A DNA stretch of 64,000 bases from Ectobius pallidus (taxonomy: Eukaryota; Arthropoda; Insecta; Blattodea; Ectobiidae): assembly GCA_964059195.1 (NCBI GenBank), contig CAXKWD010000009.1, positions 88,943,432 through 89,007,431 of the forward strand, given 5' to 3'. The position numbers and the translations under genes are program-made. Below are positions 10,320-21,983 of this stretch, piece by piece (the first letter of the stretch is position 1; the number at the start of each line of letters is the position of its first letter). The notes below the pieces were generated by a model, which was given only the letters and a program-made list of their open reading frames with translations, did no database searches and was not told the DNA's origin.

Positions 10320-13276
10320 ATATTTATGATGTTATTAATAGAATTGGGAAATAGTTGAAAGTACACTATCATTTAGTAATATTTTTAATCGTCGGTATAT
10401 AAATTGCATTTCAAATTTAATGCAAGTGACCCGAATTAGTAATTTCATTATTGTTATTATTATTACTATTATTACTACAAACACAACAGAATATCTCGAA
10501 ATATCTTCAATGAGAGAAGTAATACAGTAATTTCCGATTTAGATCTAGTGTCCTGATGTACATTTCAAATATATATGTATATAATCGAATAATAAACATA
10601 GTAAAATTCTGCAGCGAGTAACAATAAAAATAATAATGAACATCCGACAATGAATTCGTGTTTCAGTTCGACTTTCCTGGAGCTGTTATTCCAGTAATGT
10701 GATCTCTTAGCAGAAAATTTGAATTAGGAATGGAACTCGGATGTCGCCTATGGAAACTCTTTCAAGATAAGCAAGATCCAATTTCAGCTGTGAAGAAGCC
10801 ACCGTTGCTTCAAAGAGAGGACTATCTGTCAACATCTGTTTGTTTGCCAGAGGGAGGGGGGAAATTGCAATTACATTTGTCACTACCTGCATCTCGGTTT
10901 CTTAATTACATTACGAGAGTAAATAAATTTATCCCTGTGGGAAGTGAGTATTCCATCATTCCTCCATAGTGATAATACCTCTAACAACTGCGTAATTAAT
11001 GTCACAGAGTAAAAAGGAAAAGTGCAAAGAGGAAGAAGTTGGAGCAGCATATTGTATGAACAAATCTTAAAGCCAAGTTGTTAAAGCTATAAGAACAAGC
11101 AATATTATTCTAATCTCTCGACTTCGAGGCGTAGTTCCGTAGTTTAAGAGTTCACTTAAATAATAAAGCATTAAAACCTTTCCCGCTTCTCTGTTGCTTT
11201 CACACTTCTGCTGCTGTAAGAGATTGTGATAAATGAAATCCGAAAACTCATTACAGTATACCATTGTGCTAGCGCATTCTATACAAAACCGTTACATCTC
11301 TCTTCCCATATGTTCATGACACATGTTTCATTTCTTGGTAGTGCACGATGCGTTAAAATGTTTTTGTATTAAAACATTTAATTATTACTGGTTTGAGGCA
11401 AAAGTTAATAGAAATAGTTTAGATGCAGAATATAAACTGCTGAGCTTTACATCTCGCGTAACTAATGCATGGAAATCAATAGGTGTCTTTTACATTTCAA
11501 ATTAAAATTCTCTATTGGAATTTCCTTTCACTGCTACAGTTAGCGCGCTTCCCTGCTACTGACGCATATATACGACGCATCATTTTGCATGCCATTAGGT
11601 GAAAGAAATTCTCCGTGAAATCGCTGAAAAACGAGTCAGCATTTAGAGTATACGCTATAAAGAGTCATTTTTTGTCTGCATCCTGACACCATGATTTCCC
11701 TGTTCTCTTGCCATTTGCCCTCATCTGTAGTTAACTATTTTGTTCGATGTATTGCACCATCGACTGAAATGCATGTTAAATCATCTGTGTTGCGACGACA
11801 TACGGGTATACCCAGGTTTATGTAAATCAGTCTGAAACTTCAAGAAATACACTCTGTACTCTTGTTTCGGAGGAAACTGACGAATTATTTGCAATTGTTT
11901 GTCCGTTTATGATTACAAAAGAATTATTTGCGAATTAATTCTGCACCACCAGTTTTCACAGGATTTACGTATAATTACGTATATCAATCACCATTCCTTT
12001 TTTCTTTCAAATTTTTGCCTCTATCTCGATTGTTTTAAATTTAACTGGCAAGTTGCCTTTTTATCATTTAAATTTAATTGTAAACCTACAAGACTAGCAA
12101 GACTTGTCTATAAAGGGGCAATGGGTGAAATATTTGCAATTTTTGTTCAAAATTGCAATTTTTGGTACCAAAAACTAGTATCTATGTTGGTTAAGTTTGA
12201 GAAATCTCATTTACTTCTAATCCTCCTGAATTCCGCGATATTTAAAGGCTGCAGTCGTCAAAAACGTTATCTTTTATATTCATGCGAGCTTTAAAACTCA
12301 GTTTTCTAGTTCTTATTTTTAAATTTTTTCCCCGTATTAATAATCTATCTTCTCCTACATCTTTCCTGTGAGATGGCTTGAATTTTTACTATACTAATAA
12401 AAATATTAATAGTTATTTTTAGATATTGACATTTCTTGAAATAAAAATAATGAACAAGATAAACGACTAAAAAAAAAAAAAAAAAAATAGCGTTAAGCTC
12501 AAGCATAATTTTTTGAGTTTTTGTTGGCAAAACTTTCAAAATCTGAAATTTATTGTTTTTATTCTCAGGTCATTGGTTCTCTAAACAGTTTGTTATTCAT
12601 AGGTTTTCTTCATAAATATGCTGGAGGAGATAGGTTTTTAAAAAATTGTAATTTTTATTTTTAAAAGATCAATAAATAACACCAAAAGTATTGACTCTAC
12701 TTAAAGCAAACCATAGCATATTAATGTGTATGTTATTATAAAAGTCTAAGAGAGAATTCAACTTGATAGGTAACAGAATTTTCACTTATTGTCTCTTTTG
12801 GATACAGTTTGGAAAAAATATTACCTGGTTTGCGTTTATCTGCTACTTCAAGCTATAATTTTACTATATAGCTAGCAGATAAGCATGTTTGTAAAATCAA
12901 ACTGGCAGGGCTATGGCAGGGTTTAGTGATCACTGTAATTCCAGTTTTGAAATTTAAAAAATGTAATTAACCTAATATTGAATTTCTTACTCATATTTGA
13001 ATGACATGGAATGACACGAATTTAGTAGTATCCTTCGTTTGTGTTATTTAATTAAGTTCGTTATATTAATCATAAATATTGTCAAAAGCATGCTTCAAAA
13101 TTTCATGGACGCAGCAAATTTTATAAAATTTTAGCAAGTTCATTCATCAACCTTACAGAAATGTTACTACAATATGTCTTACAGCATCTTTCTGTAGTTA
13201 ATAAATTTGGTAGGTCTATTGGTCAAAGAAAATCTGCATGATACGTACCTCAATTTGAATGCTGAAGTATCGGTAT
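10320..13276. other. AT-rich, unassigned
   Basis: Several open frames (10730-10969, 11323-11505, 11899-12294) are AT-rich, lack recognisable domains and lack paired splice sites. A short direct repeat (ATTTGCAATTTTTGTTCAAA, then ATTGCAATTTTTGG) lies at 12131-12165, and a poly-A run at 12469-12487. Nothing else is supported. Confidence 0.4.
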
Positions 13277-13284
13277 GCAATAAG

Positions 13285-13890
13285 TAGGGTTCGGATGTTT
13301 ATGACAAGTCATATTTTTGTCCTGATCTCCGTTCTTTCCACAAGTACAAATTAAATACGAATTGCACGCTTTTTATCCTAATTGGACCGTTTTTATTTTG
13401 CATATAAAGTCATATTTTAGTACTTTTTGTGGTCTTGGTCATATTCTGGCCATATTTGTAATTTAATGTCATATTTCAGTTATAAATTCGGTAAAGGAGC
13501 ACAATTATACAGTGTATGTATTACAAGGTCGAGTTAAATTTGAAATTTAGTTAATTAATTTAATGTTTATGCCACTTAATTAGTAACTTAAATTTTAAAA
13601 TAATGCAACTATTCTTATTTTATAATGATACACAGCAATCAGGACAAAATTATTTAAAAATAGAAGTTCATTACAAGTAAAAGTGTAAGTCACCAAAACT
13701 GTTAAAAGGTGATTATCCGATTCATGTAAGAATTTCGTGTCTTTAAACGTTTTAAATTAGAACATTTATTTAGTGAAAATACTTATTTTATTAGGTCATA
13801 TTCAGGATTTTGTGTCATATTTAGTTATTTTTAAGGGCATATTTACAGTCATATTTTCCACTTTTTAAGGTCATAAACATCCGAACCCTA
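13285..13890. mobile_element. Non-autonomous hAT-type DNA transposon
   Basis: The ends form perfect terminal inverted repeats of about 21 bp beginning TAGGGTTCGGATGTTTATGA. They are flanked by imperfect 8-bp direct repeats, GCAATAAG (13277-13284) and ATAATAAG (13891-13898), consistent with the 8-bp target duplication of hAT elements. The 606-bp interior is AT-rich with repeated TCATATTT phrases and no transposase frame. Mobilisation would need a transposase from elsewhere. Confidence 0.8.
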
Positions 13891-13898
13891 ATAATAAG

Positions 13899-14383
13899 TA
13901 AGTGGGGAGGATATTAATTTTAGGACTCATATTTATGAGAGTTTATCTTGTTTTCATGAACACTTAAAATATCGAATGTTTAATAATTATGAGACTCATG
14001 TTTACTGTGCATTTTTCTTATTTAAGTGTACACTACTGCCTTTCAGAATAATTAATGCTTTTTTACTCTCTGCATAAGTACCGGTATATTTTTACAGACT
14101 GTTTGGATGAGTTTGTGAAATGTTACACGGATCCGAGTGTTCGCCAAAGAGCGTTTTATCTTAAAAAAGTAATATATTTTATGTACTAGACATAACTTTC
14201 AGCAACTAGCAATTTCATTATTCTACATCATTAGTTCTCAGATTTCGTAGGTTACGCATAGGCCTATAATAGCGAGGGTATAAGGTGGATTCTTCACATC
14301 GTATAAGTAGTTGCATTGAATTTCTCATGTATTTTTTAGTATTCTATATATTTACATCTCTTTGTAGAGAAATACAGAATTAC
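13899..14383. other. Unassigned
   Basis: AT-rich single-copy-looking DNA with one TAGGCCTA octamer (14259-14266). Confidence 0.5.
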
Positions 14384-14397
14384 TATAAACATTTGAG

Positions 14398-14711
14398 GTC
14401 AGCCAGCGTGGTCTTGTGGTTAGCGTCGCTGACTACAGATCCGTCGGCCCGGGTTCGATTCCCGGTACCTCCTCGGATTTTTCTGAGGTAAGGAGGTCTG
14501 GCAGGGGTGCTCAGCCTCGTGGTTCCAAATTGAGGAGCTACTTGATAGAGAAGTAGCGGCTCCGGTCAGGAAAAACCACCATTAACGGCCGTGGGTGTCG
14601 GCATGCTGACCACATGCCCCCCAATCCTGCCATCTGCCTACGGGAGATGACGCAGCGGTCGGGTGGTAGGCCAAGTACCTCCAGGGATGTAGCGCCACGG
14701 AGTTTAGTTTT
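14398..14711 (+). repeat. Full-length tRNA-derived SINE (family B) with target duplication
   Basis: The tRNA-like head spans about 14400-14470, with an A-box-like TGGTCTTGTGGTTAGCG and the B-box GGGTTCGATTCCC. The body includes AGGAGCTACTTGATAGAGAAG, GACCACATGCCCCCCAATCC and GGGATGTAGCGCCACGGAG, and the 3' end is a TTAGTTTTTA tail. A perfect 14-bp direct repeat, TATAAACATTTGAG, flanks it at 14384-14397 and 14712-14725, marking a complete insertion by LINE machinery. Other copies lie at 28.4 kb, 42.6 kb and, decayed, at 23.2 kb. Confidence 0.92.
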
Positions 14712-14949
14712 TATAAACATTTGAGTGCCCTATAGAGAAGAACAGCTGACGGTGCTTCTGACATTAATACAAAACAGGAATTAGTGAAACCTGATTGCTA
14801 TTAACTATTTTCATTGTTTTCAAGCGTTGTGTTTGTTGGATGTCCCATTTAGCACTATCTGTCATGCCTCCAACTTTGTCACCACTAACTATACTGTACA
14901 GATTGGCATAAAAATAACTCTGCAAATTAAAGAGGGCAGATGATAACGT

Positions 14950-15510
14950 TTAAATATACCCAAATACAGATTTTGTGAAGAACTCTATGGTTAATTAGTT
15001 CATTTGCTTAATAGTATCCGGGGAATGGCAACAGCGCATAGTCAGATCACTCTCCGTTGGCAATAACCTGTCTGTCGCTAGTATTAAAACGTCCCACTGC
15101 GTGACGAATACACTTGTCTTGATGTTTACCATATTTCATGGAGTATATTGTCCAAATATGAATCGTTTTATTTAATTTGAATGAAACCTGCCAACTTTAT
15201 TGAAAGCTCAAAGGGAATTATTCCTGATTATATTTCCTCTGCTAATGTGAAAAAAAATTAGTACAGTACGGATACTATTTATCAAATAAATACGGTTCAA
15301 TTTTCGGAATAGTAATTTGTTTTTAAGAAAATGACTCTAGGGACAAATATGGTATTAATTTTTTATTTCTACCAAAGGAACAAACTGATAAAATCTGCAT
15401 ATTTAAGTGCACATAAATATGGATTTTGTGATGAACTGTATGGTTAATTAGGTCATTTGCTTAATACTAACCGCGGAATGGCAATAGTGCATAGCCAGAT
15501 CGCTCTCAGT
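14950..15510. repeat. Diverged direct repeat pair, about 105 bp each
   Basis: Segments 14950-15060 and 15400-15510 share GATTTTGTGA-GAACT-TATG and GGTTAATTAG, then TCATTTGCTTAATA and a CGGGGAATGGCAA-like core, followed by GCATAG-CAGATC-CTCTC. The space between is AT-rich with nothing assignable. Confidence 0.65.
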
Positions 15511-15572
15511 GTAGGGTGTAGGTATATTATAGGCCTATATAGGTGTATGTACATAGTATTATGACAATGGTA

Positions 15573-15697
15573 CTGTCTGACTGTGAGCTGAAGGCCGAGC
15601 TAATGGCATAGTGGGGGAAAGACATAGACAGTAAATGCAAGCGCATGGTAAGGTAGTGGGGGAACGCTAGCTCGGCCTTCAGCTCGCCGCCAGACAG
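15573..15697. mobile_element. TA-flanked MITE (Tc1/mariner-type)
   Basis: The 125-bp element has arms of about 30 bp, CTGTCTGACTGTGAGCTGAA with GGCCGAGCTA at left and the near-exact reverse complement at right (TAGCTCGGCCTTCAGCTC...CAGACAG). TA dinucleotides flank both ends (15571-15572, 15698-15699), as expected for Tc1/mariner-mobilised miniature elements. It has no coding capacity. Confidence 0.8.
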
Positions 15698-15699
15698 TA

Positions 15700-16090
15700 T
15701 GTTGCTTTGTTTACAAGCTCCAAACCTCTATTATCGCCTTGTTTGAAATTGGCACCTCTCTTGTAAACGAAATGATAACAAAAGTAGTTTGCTTTTAGGA
15801 GAAAGGATTTAAGAGAAACGTTGGAAAGTGTTGATGATTATGAGTTTTCAGAAACTCCGCAACATTGTGCGTGTGAAATCTTCCCATGTCCATGAAGAGG
15901 ATAATCTCATCCCACAAGCTGAAAGTTTAGCAATATCATTTTTAAAATGTTCGACACTGCCAACTTGGACTAGTGTATCGTCATCATATCAGAACGTTCC
16001 GATCTGTTCCTCAGAGGCACAACTTTCCTGTTAGCGCTGATGAAAATTGAAGTTTTTCTTTCTAGAATCTGCTTTCTCGTGGATTGTGAG
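15700..16090. other. Unassigned
   Basis: A 68-codon frame (15828-16034 plus) has no recognised domain. No splice-site pair supports it. Confidence 0.4.
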
Positions 16091-16094
16091 AGTA

Positions 16095-16770
16095 CACTGA
16101 TCTGCCAAGTAACATTAGTACTGGATGTGTCCTGTTTGCCGATGATACATCTTTATATCTCTCTGATAATGATTTGCTATTGTTAAATACTCTAATGACT
16201 GAATCGGTAAATAATTCCATCATGTGGTTTCAGGTTATTGTTTTTAGTCTTAATTAGACTCAAAAGATACTTTCTTCAATAAAATATACAATGAATGCTC
16301 AATTTCAAACCAATGTTAAATTAACCAGACTAATATGAATTCTAAAGTATCTTGGATTAGTGAAGTCGAACATTTATGTTCAAGGTTAACTAGGGTTAAT
16401 TACTTGCTACGTCAATCGAAATCATTAGTAACAAGCCATACTTAAGGGTGTCATATTTTGCCATCTTCAATAGTTTAATTTCATATGGAATCAGAATATG
16501 GGGAAATAGTTCCGGTAATCAAAACTTATTATAAAAAAAGGCCATACTTATTATAACAGGTGTCCAATTCAATGGTCATTGCAAATTTTCATTTAAGAAA
16601 GATAAAATTTTGGCTATTGCTTATCTGTATACCATCGGACTGTTTAATAACGGTGAAACGCAAACTGAATGAACACAAGATATACACAATTACTTACATC
16701 TCAGTAGAACATTCAGTAAGATTATCCTAGGTAATCGAACGAGAGTTTACGAATTTATCTGATGAAACTC
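16095..16770 (+). pseudogene. Decayed LINE reverse transcriptase (palm and thumb region)
   Basis: Translation with frame changes recovers a reverse transcriptase fragment. LPSN then VLFADDTSLYLSDND at 16102-16180 is the catalytic FADD motif. Further on, at about 16440-16620, come LRVSYFAIFNSLISYGIR, IWGNSSGNQN and KKAILIITGVQFNGHC, then FKKDKILAIAYLYTI. These match the order of motifs downstream of the catalytic domain in CR1/Jockey-like LINEs. Stops (for example after NQNLL) and frameshifts break it. The endonuclease, the N-terminal half and the 3' end are absent or unrecognisable. It is a dead remnant. Confidence 0.85.
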
Positions 16771-17743
16771 GTCAACTCGAGTTTCATTTATTAAGACTAT
16801 TCCATAAATAAAAATGTAACGGATTATACAAATAATAATTACTTTTGTGCTTTGTTATATAAAAACAAAACTAACAGTTTCGAGATCACGGCATACTATG
16901 AATAACCATCCATGAGTCGATTCGAATTACATATGACATAGTTAACCTAATTCAGATAAGCTAACAACAGAACAGAATAAAAGCACACGAACTGGCTTGC
17001 ACCGAAACGAAATTCTGTTTTTAATCAATGTACATTTATATTATTTCAATTACCAAACAAGTTATGTTGTATAAAATACTGTGTTTTCATTCTGGTCAGA
17101 GGCAGTATATGATGTGTTAATCACCGCACGTTGATGCCTTACATGTCCAGTAGCAGTTCACGTTTTATCAGATAAAATTGCATCTTTGCGATCCGAGGAA
17201 GCATATTATAAGATAAACGATCGTGACTGGTCTATAGCCGAGGAATTGCTAAACGTTATGGGTCAATATCAAACACGCGGCGTATGAGTGGAATAGTCTA
17301 AAAAATCATTTAATCCAATACTTTTAATCAAGTACCTCAGTGCGCTCATGACATTAGCTTACGAAGATTCAGAGCCACCCTACGGAGTTGGCCTACAGAT
17401 AACCCATTTTTTAAAAAGTGGATGAATTCTATGAGGAAGTAGGAACCCTAATATTTTAGCCTATATATAATTTTATCGTTCTTTTGATTGTATCATTACC
17501 ATACATTTTGTATGTTTATGGTTCTATGTAATCATTAAATCATCACTGATTTCAGTTCAGGCCTATGAGAAAAAATAACATGATCCACTGATTATACATT
17601 TTATTATCAAAGCTAATGAGAATTTCAAGCTTTGAGGTCTGCTTCCATGGTCCAGTCTTAAGATTTCTTTCGAGGAACCAAAAATAGAAAATGTTCGAAT
17701 TATTTTCTCCACAAAGGGAACAAATACTTATACTTCATGGTAA
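16771..17743. other. AT-rich, unassigned
   Basis: No frame, repeat or splice pair that I can support was seen. Confidence 0.5.
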
Positions 17744-17751
17744 TAGGTAAC

Positions 17752-18484
17752 CAGGGCCCGGATTCTTAAGTTTTAAAATATTTTGTGCCTTGCTAACTAG
17801 CTGTGATATTTTAACATAATTATCCGTTTCATTGCCATGGCAGTTACATAGTTCAATCTCATAAAACCTAAAAATGGCTAAAGAAGACCTTAATAACTAA
17901 AAATGTCTAAAACTGCTTTTAAATTAAAATATGATTAAATTCTTAACAAAGTTTACTTAATCTAATTATGATTGTTGTACTAAAATAACTTTTTTAATAA
18001 ATGCCTACATTTTGTTGTTGTTGTAATTTTGTAATTTGGACCACGGTGTCTCGGTAAAAGAAATCGTTAGTGAACCGAATAAATCTTCGCTTTCTTTAGA
18101 AGGAAATTAAAGACATTTTAAGAAGCTTACACTTGCAGTTTATTCACAGTGTTTGACTCAGCAAGACCCTGAAAGTAAAGTCTTCTAAAAGTTGAATGAG
18201 TAATTGAAAAAAAAAATCTTGTTGAGTTTATGTGGTGCAATTGGAAATGACAGGGGTAGCTCTAAAATTAAGCAAAAAATGTTCCTATGGTTTTGTGGTT
18301 TAGATCCACGAAAATTTAAGTAAAAATAAAATGAATTAATGCATTTTTAAATGTTTTTATTGTACATATTAAAGTGAAACAAAAAAAGAAACTTCCTGAA
18401 GATGGTAAAAACCTGAAATGAAACTATTTTAATATATTTAAAAACCTAAAACAAGGTTATAAAAACCTAAAACTCCGGGACCTA
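17752..18484. mobile_element. Decayed non-autonomous hAT-type element
   Basis: The ends AGGGCCCGGATTCTTAAG and (reverse complement) TAGGTCCCGGAGTTTTAGG form imperfect inverted repeats. They are flanked by TAGGTAAC (17744-17751) and TAGATAAT (18485-18492), an 8-bp duplication with two mismatches. Ends and layout resemble the element at 54.07 kb. The interior has repeated AAAACCTAAAA phrases and no transposase frame. Confidence 0.65.
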
Positions 18485-18492
18485 TAGATAAT

Positions 18493-19143
18493 ATTTCAGC
18501 TCTACATTAAATGCAAGTGCCATGTTATGTTCAAATCCATGCAGTTTAATTACGCACTCTTGCATTTTATTAGAATTCATAACTCTACCATAAGATTTCA
18601 AGGCTGTTACGTTGACGTTCAGTAGGAATAGATTAGGCCTATGAATCCAGGCCTCTAATGAAGTTCTTGGTCCGAGACACGTTAACTGCGGAAGTAACAT
18701 GGCTGCAGACCTTACTTTGAAACGACCAATACATACATCGTGTGTGTGCTGGAGAGAGGAGTGTTATGTTAACTCAGTCTTTGTGTGTGTGTGTGTGTGA
18801 AGGGGGGGGGGTACCGGTAGCAAGCTAGACTCGTGAAATCTGCACAGTACCTAAACAAAGCATGCAACTTTAGCACACAAATCTTGCAAACAAAGCTCTT
18901 GAAGGAAAGTAAACATGGAAATAATGCCACCACTTGCTGCAGGGAAGACTAATGACGACTCCACTGTAGCGGAGCACTCAAGTTTCTCCGGCATTACACA
19001 CACAGAAATCAAGGACCGCGAAACAACAAGAATTCTTATACAACTACCAGCTTCCTCTCCCACTTTGTGACACCACTGCATTCTCTGCTGTCTTCAAAGT
19101 AAAAAAGTAATAATAAGAATAATAAGACCGGAGAATAATAATA
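18493..19143. other. Unassigned, with microsatellites
   Basis: A (GT)n tract lies at 18782-18799, followed by a G-run. An AT-rich (AAT)n-like tract leads into the next element. Frames here (18482-18700, 18851-19081 minus) show no recognised domain. Confidence 0.45.
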
Positions 19144-19151
19144 ATAATAAT

Positions 19152-19602
19152 TAGGGATGGGTCCTCGATACTTTCGATACCTCGATAATCTCGATACTTG
19201 CATGGTATCGGCATCGAACGATACTTCAGAAAACTCGCTCGATACTTTTTCGATACTTTTGTAATTCTGCAATTCTGCAATTAAGTGAGAATGCTAGTAT
19301 TTTTTAACAAAAAGTTGTAAGTGGACTATTTAAAAAACTAATTTTAGTTTTAATGTAGAGTTTAAAAATAATTATAGGCTACTGATGATGTTAAATTTTG
19401 TCTTATTAAATATGCAGGCTTAATTAATTTAGTTGGTACCTGTATTACACAGTTATCTCAAATTTTTATTTTTAATGTACCTTTTTATTCAAACTGGAAA
19501 TGTTGAAGGTATCGATTATCGAAGTATCGAGTATCGAGGAAAAAATCATGTATCGGTATCGAGTATCGAGTATCGAGAAAATCTGGTATCGACCCATCCC
19601 TA
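19152..19602. mobile_element. hAT-type MITE with TCGATA subterminal repeats
   Basis: The terminal repeats begin TAGGGATGGGTC at both ends. Exact 8-bp direct repeats ATAATAAT flank it (19144-19151, 19603-19610), although they lie within an (ATA)n microsatellite, which weakens them as target-duplication evidence. About fourteen TCGATA/TATCGA hexamers are concentrated near the two ends (19165-19258 and 19508-19590). These are arranged as subterminal repeats, which in hAT elements commonly bind transposase. The interior has no coding frame. Confidence 0.8.
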
Positions 19603-19625
19603 ATAATAATACAAATAATAATAAT

Positions 19626-20066
19626 TATAATTGTTAAGGAAAATTATGGGACCAATTTCGGAGAATAACATATACAAACTCAGACCAGAAAAGGAGTTAT
19701 ACAAACAAACAGAAAAAATAGGACATGCTTTCAGGAAAAGAAGATTAAGATTCTATGGTCATATTTTCAGAATGGAGACAGATTTACCAAACAAATTTTC
19801 GATCACTATGTAAGTAAAAAAACTAAAGCAGCATTTTTCAAGGAAGTTGAAGAAGATTTGAAATTACTCAATATCAAAAAGGAGGATATTGCAAACAGAG
19901 AAAAGTTTAAGAAAGCAATATTTGATGGCGAATTTCCAGAGAAACCCAAGAAGAAAACGGGAAGTAAATGGACGGAAGAACGGAAACAGCAACATCGCGA
20001 AAGAATGAAGAAGTTTTGGGAAGACAACTGTTTCACGTGGTCCTAAGCTGGCCTAATCGAAAGGAA
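19626..20066 (+). pseudogene. RTE-like LINE ORF2 C-terminus, frameshifted
   Basis: The first frame gives LRKIMGPISENNIYKLRPEK then RKRRLRFYGHIFRM. A 1-base loss near 19798 shifts the frame to DHYVSKKTKAAFFKEVEEDL, continuing to KKKTGSKWTEERKQQHRERM and KKFWEDNCFTWS before a stop at 20044-20046. This block order (LRKI-GP, RLRFYGHI-RM, TGSKWTEERK) is the familiar tail of RTE-like insect retrotransposons. The 5' part, with endonuclease and catalytic domain, is missing. The 3' end runs into an (AAT)n tail. A shorter copy of the same 3' end lies at 40396-40490. Confidence 0.8.
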
Positions 20067-20112
20067 AATAATAATAATAATAACAATAATAATAATAATA
20101 ATAATAATAATG
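20067..20112. repeat. (AAT)n microsatellite, LINE tail
   Basis: An AAT-repeat with a few interruptions directly follows the LINE 3' end and probably grew from its terminal repeat tail. Confidence 0.85.
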
Positions 20113-20121
20113 GCAATACTC

Positions 20122-20425
20122 TGGGGTACGCCGTAGCATAGTTGTTGAGGCGCTGCGCTACAGACCGCAAGGTCGTGGGTTCGATCCCCGATGAGGTCGT
20201 TGAGTTTTTCAATTGGCCTAATCCTTCTGGTGGCACTATGGCCCTGGGGTCGCCTCACCCTCAAACAGAAATGAGTACTAGGAGCAATCCTGGGGGTAAA
20301 GGCGGTCGGTGCGTAAGGCTGACAACCTTACCACCTTCATGCACCGAATGTATAAAATCTGGGAGTCTCAACCTCCTAGAAACCTCTGGGCTTCCACGGC
20401 TTGTATAGGGAATACTTTACTCTTT
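20122..20425 (+). repeat. Full-length tRNA-derived SINE (family C), copy 1
   Basis: The head has TAGCATAGTTGTTGAGG (A-box region) and the B-box GGGTTCGATCCC at about 20178-20189. The body contains TTGGCCTAATCCTTCTGGTG and GGCACTATGGCCCTGGGGTC, then GAGCAATCCTGGGGGTAAAG. The tail is GTATAGGGAATACTTTACTC. It matches a full copy at 58.88-59.17 kb (minus) and a truncated one at 47.24-47.42 kb (minus). Small open frames over it are incidental. Confidence 0.9.
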
Positions 20426-21640
20426 TTTACCATGTAACTCTTCTGATGAAAGTATTAGGTAGTATAAATTATTTCCAGAAATGAACACAGAACTAACTGT
20501 AATAACTCGTGCTCCAGTCTGTAAACAGATGACTGGTATATTGAAAGTAACACGTTGTACTAGACGTATATTCGTGATACTGAAATTTACCACAATTTAC
20601 TTTTGTAGAAAGAGGCACATTGAAATAACCATAATATTACATTATTATTGTTATTATTGTTATTGATATTATTAAACGTGACATAATAAAGGGACTCGTT
20701 TCGCTGCAGTGCGTCAGGTAGTCTGTCGCTGGACTCGTGACGGTCTCATGGGGTCTCATGAACGACTCCATTAGTGCGGGTTTACTTCCAGATCCTGTCA
20801 GGGGTCAAACCGAAACGGGACCTCTGGGATGAGCCATAAAATTTTATGGGTTTCCCGCTCTCCTCTCATGGTCATTTCGTGTACCAAATTGCATTTGCAG
20901 TTATTTCGTATATGCTTTTTTTCCACACATTTCTATCGAGTTATAGTTACAGTGTATCTTTTGTCGTCTAATATTAGGTTATTGTAAGGTTCTTTCTTAA
21001 TGATATGAAACTGTGAGCATTCATAGCTTTCTTTTGAAGATGCCTGCCATATTTAATACCGGTTTAATTACTTTCTTTGGCGACAGAAAAGATTTTTTAA
21101 AACAGGATCACATGAAACTGCCTTTTTTCCATAATAAGACTCTGAAATTGAAATGGGAAATTAAATGGTACGCTATTATTGGCGCTCGGCTAGACAATTG
21201 TGCTTCATTATAGGATAGACCCTTACCGACGATTGTAAAGCGATAAGCTACGCTACAACACAAGGGTTAACACCGAAGTTACACTGAATGAAGTTAGAGA
21301 GAAGGTCAGACCTCTGAATAACGAAGATCGATATAGCGATAAGCACATTTAGACATTTTTTTGTCTCGGCGGATTTCCTATGTTTATAATGTTAAATGTA
21401 ACTCACTACAACGATGAAGCTATTTTAGAAACACCTTTCTATGACACTATTTCGTGATTGAGTTATTACTGCAATGAGTTAGCCCTGCCCTTTTGGTAGC
21501 TGGTATCAGATCAGTGTCCTTTCAACTACGAATATTGTTTTCTATTATACTTCTTAGAAATTCTAAAAAAGAACGGTTCAGTATGGGGTGGAAAATAGGG
21601 GGTAAAGTTATCTCTTACGTGTGCAAAATCAAAGTGAGTT
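20426..21640. other. Unassigned
   Basis: A less AT-rich patch at 20690-20880 (GACGGTCTCATGGGGTCTCA, CCGAAACGGGACCTCTGGG) looks repetitive but has no second copy in this window. The frames at 20481-20666 and 21013-21213 have no recognised domain. Confidence 0.4.
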
Positions 21641-21770
21641 TGGTTAATTTAATTTAATTTAATTTATTAATTTAACATGGTAAAGATAAGATCATCAGGT
21701 CTTCTCCTCCCCTCTACCAGGATTCCAAAACTACAATTACAATATAACTATAAAAATACAAGAAAAATAC
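21641..21770 (-). repeat. LINE 3' end (second example)
   Basis: On the minus strand: GGTAGAGGGGAGGAGAAGAC, CTGATGATCTTATCTTTACC, then TTAAATTAATAAATTAAATT. It has the same layout as 8.41-8.50 kb and 32.99-33.05 kb. The terminal pentamer array (TTTAA)n at 21645-21670 is its tail. Confidence 0.65.
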
Positions 21771-21983
21771 AGTAAGTAAAAATGAAAAGTACACATGCAT
21801 AGATGCACGTGCAGTTAAAATACCATATCGCGGAAATAGTTTGCTTTAGCTATGTAGTGAATTTGAAACAAAATACATTAAAATGATACACAATTTAATT
21901 TAAAACGAATGCCTATAAGCCTAGTATGTATCAGATTGTTTCCTTCTCTGTTTTTATCTGTTGTTCACTGGTAGTTCCTGCAG

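Noticed and set aside
11899..12294. 131-codon open frame
   Set aside because: Very F, L, N and K rich translation of AT-rich DNA with no domain or splice-site support.
12501..12640. Possible exon after TTTATTCTCAG near 12569
   Set aside because: No matching donor, and the frame is dominated by F, N and K before a stop.
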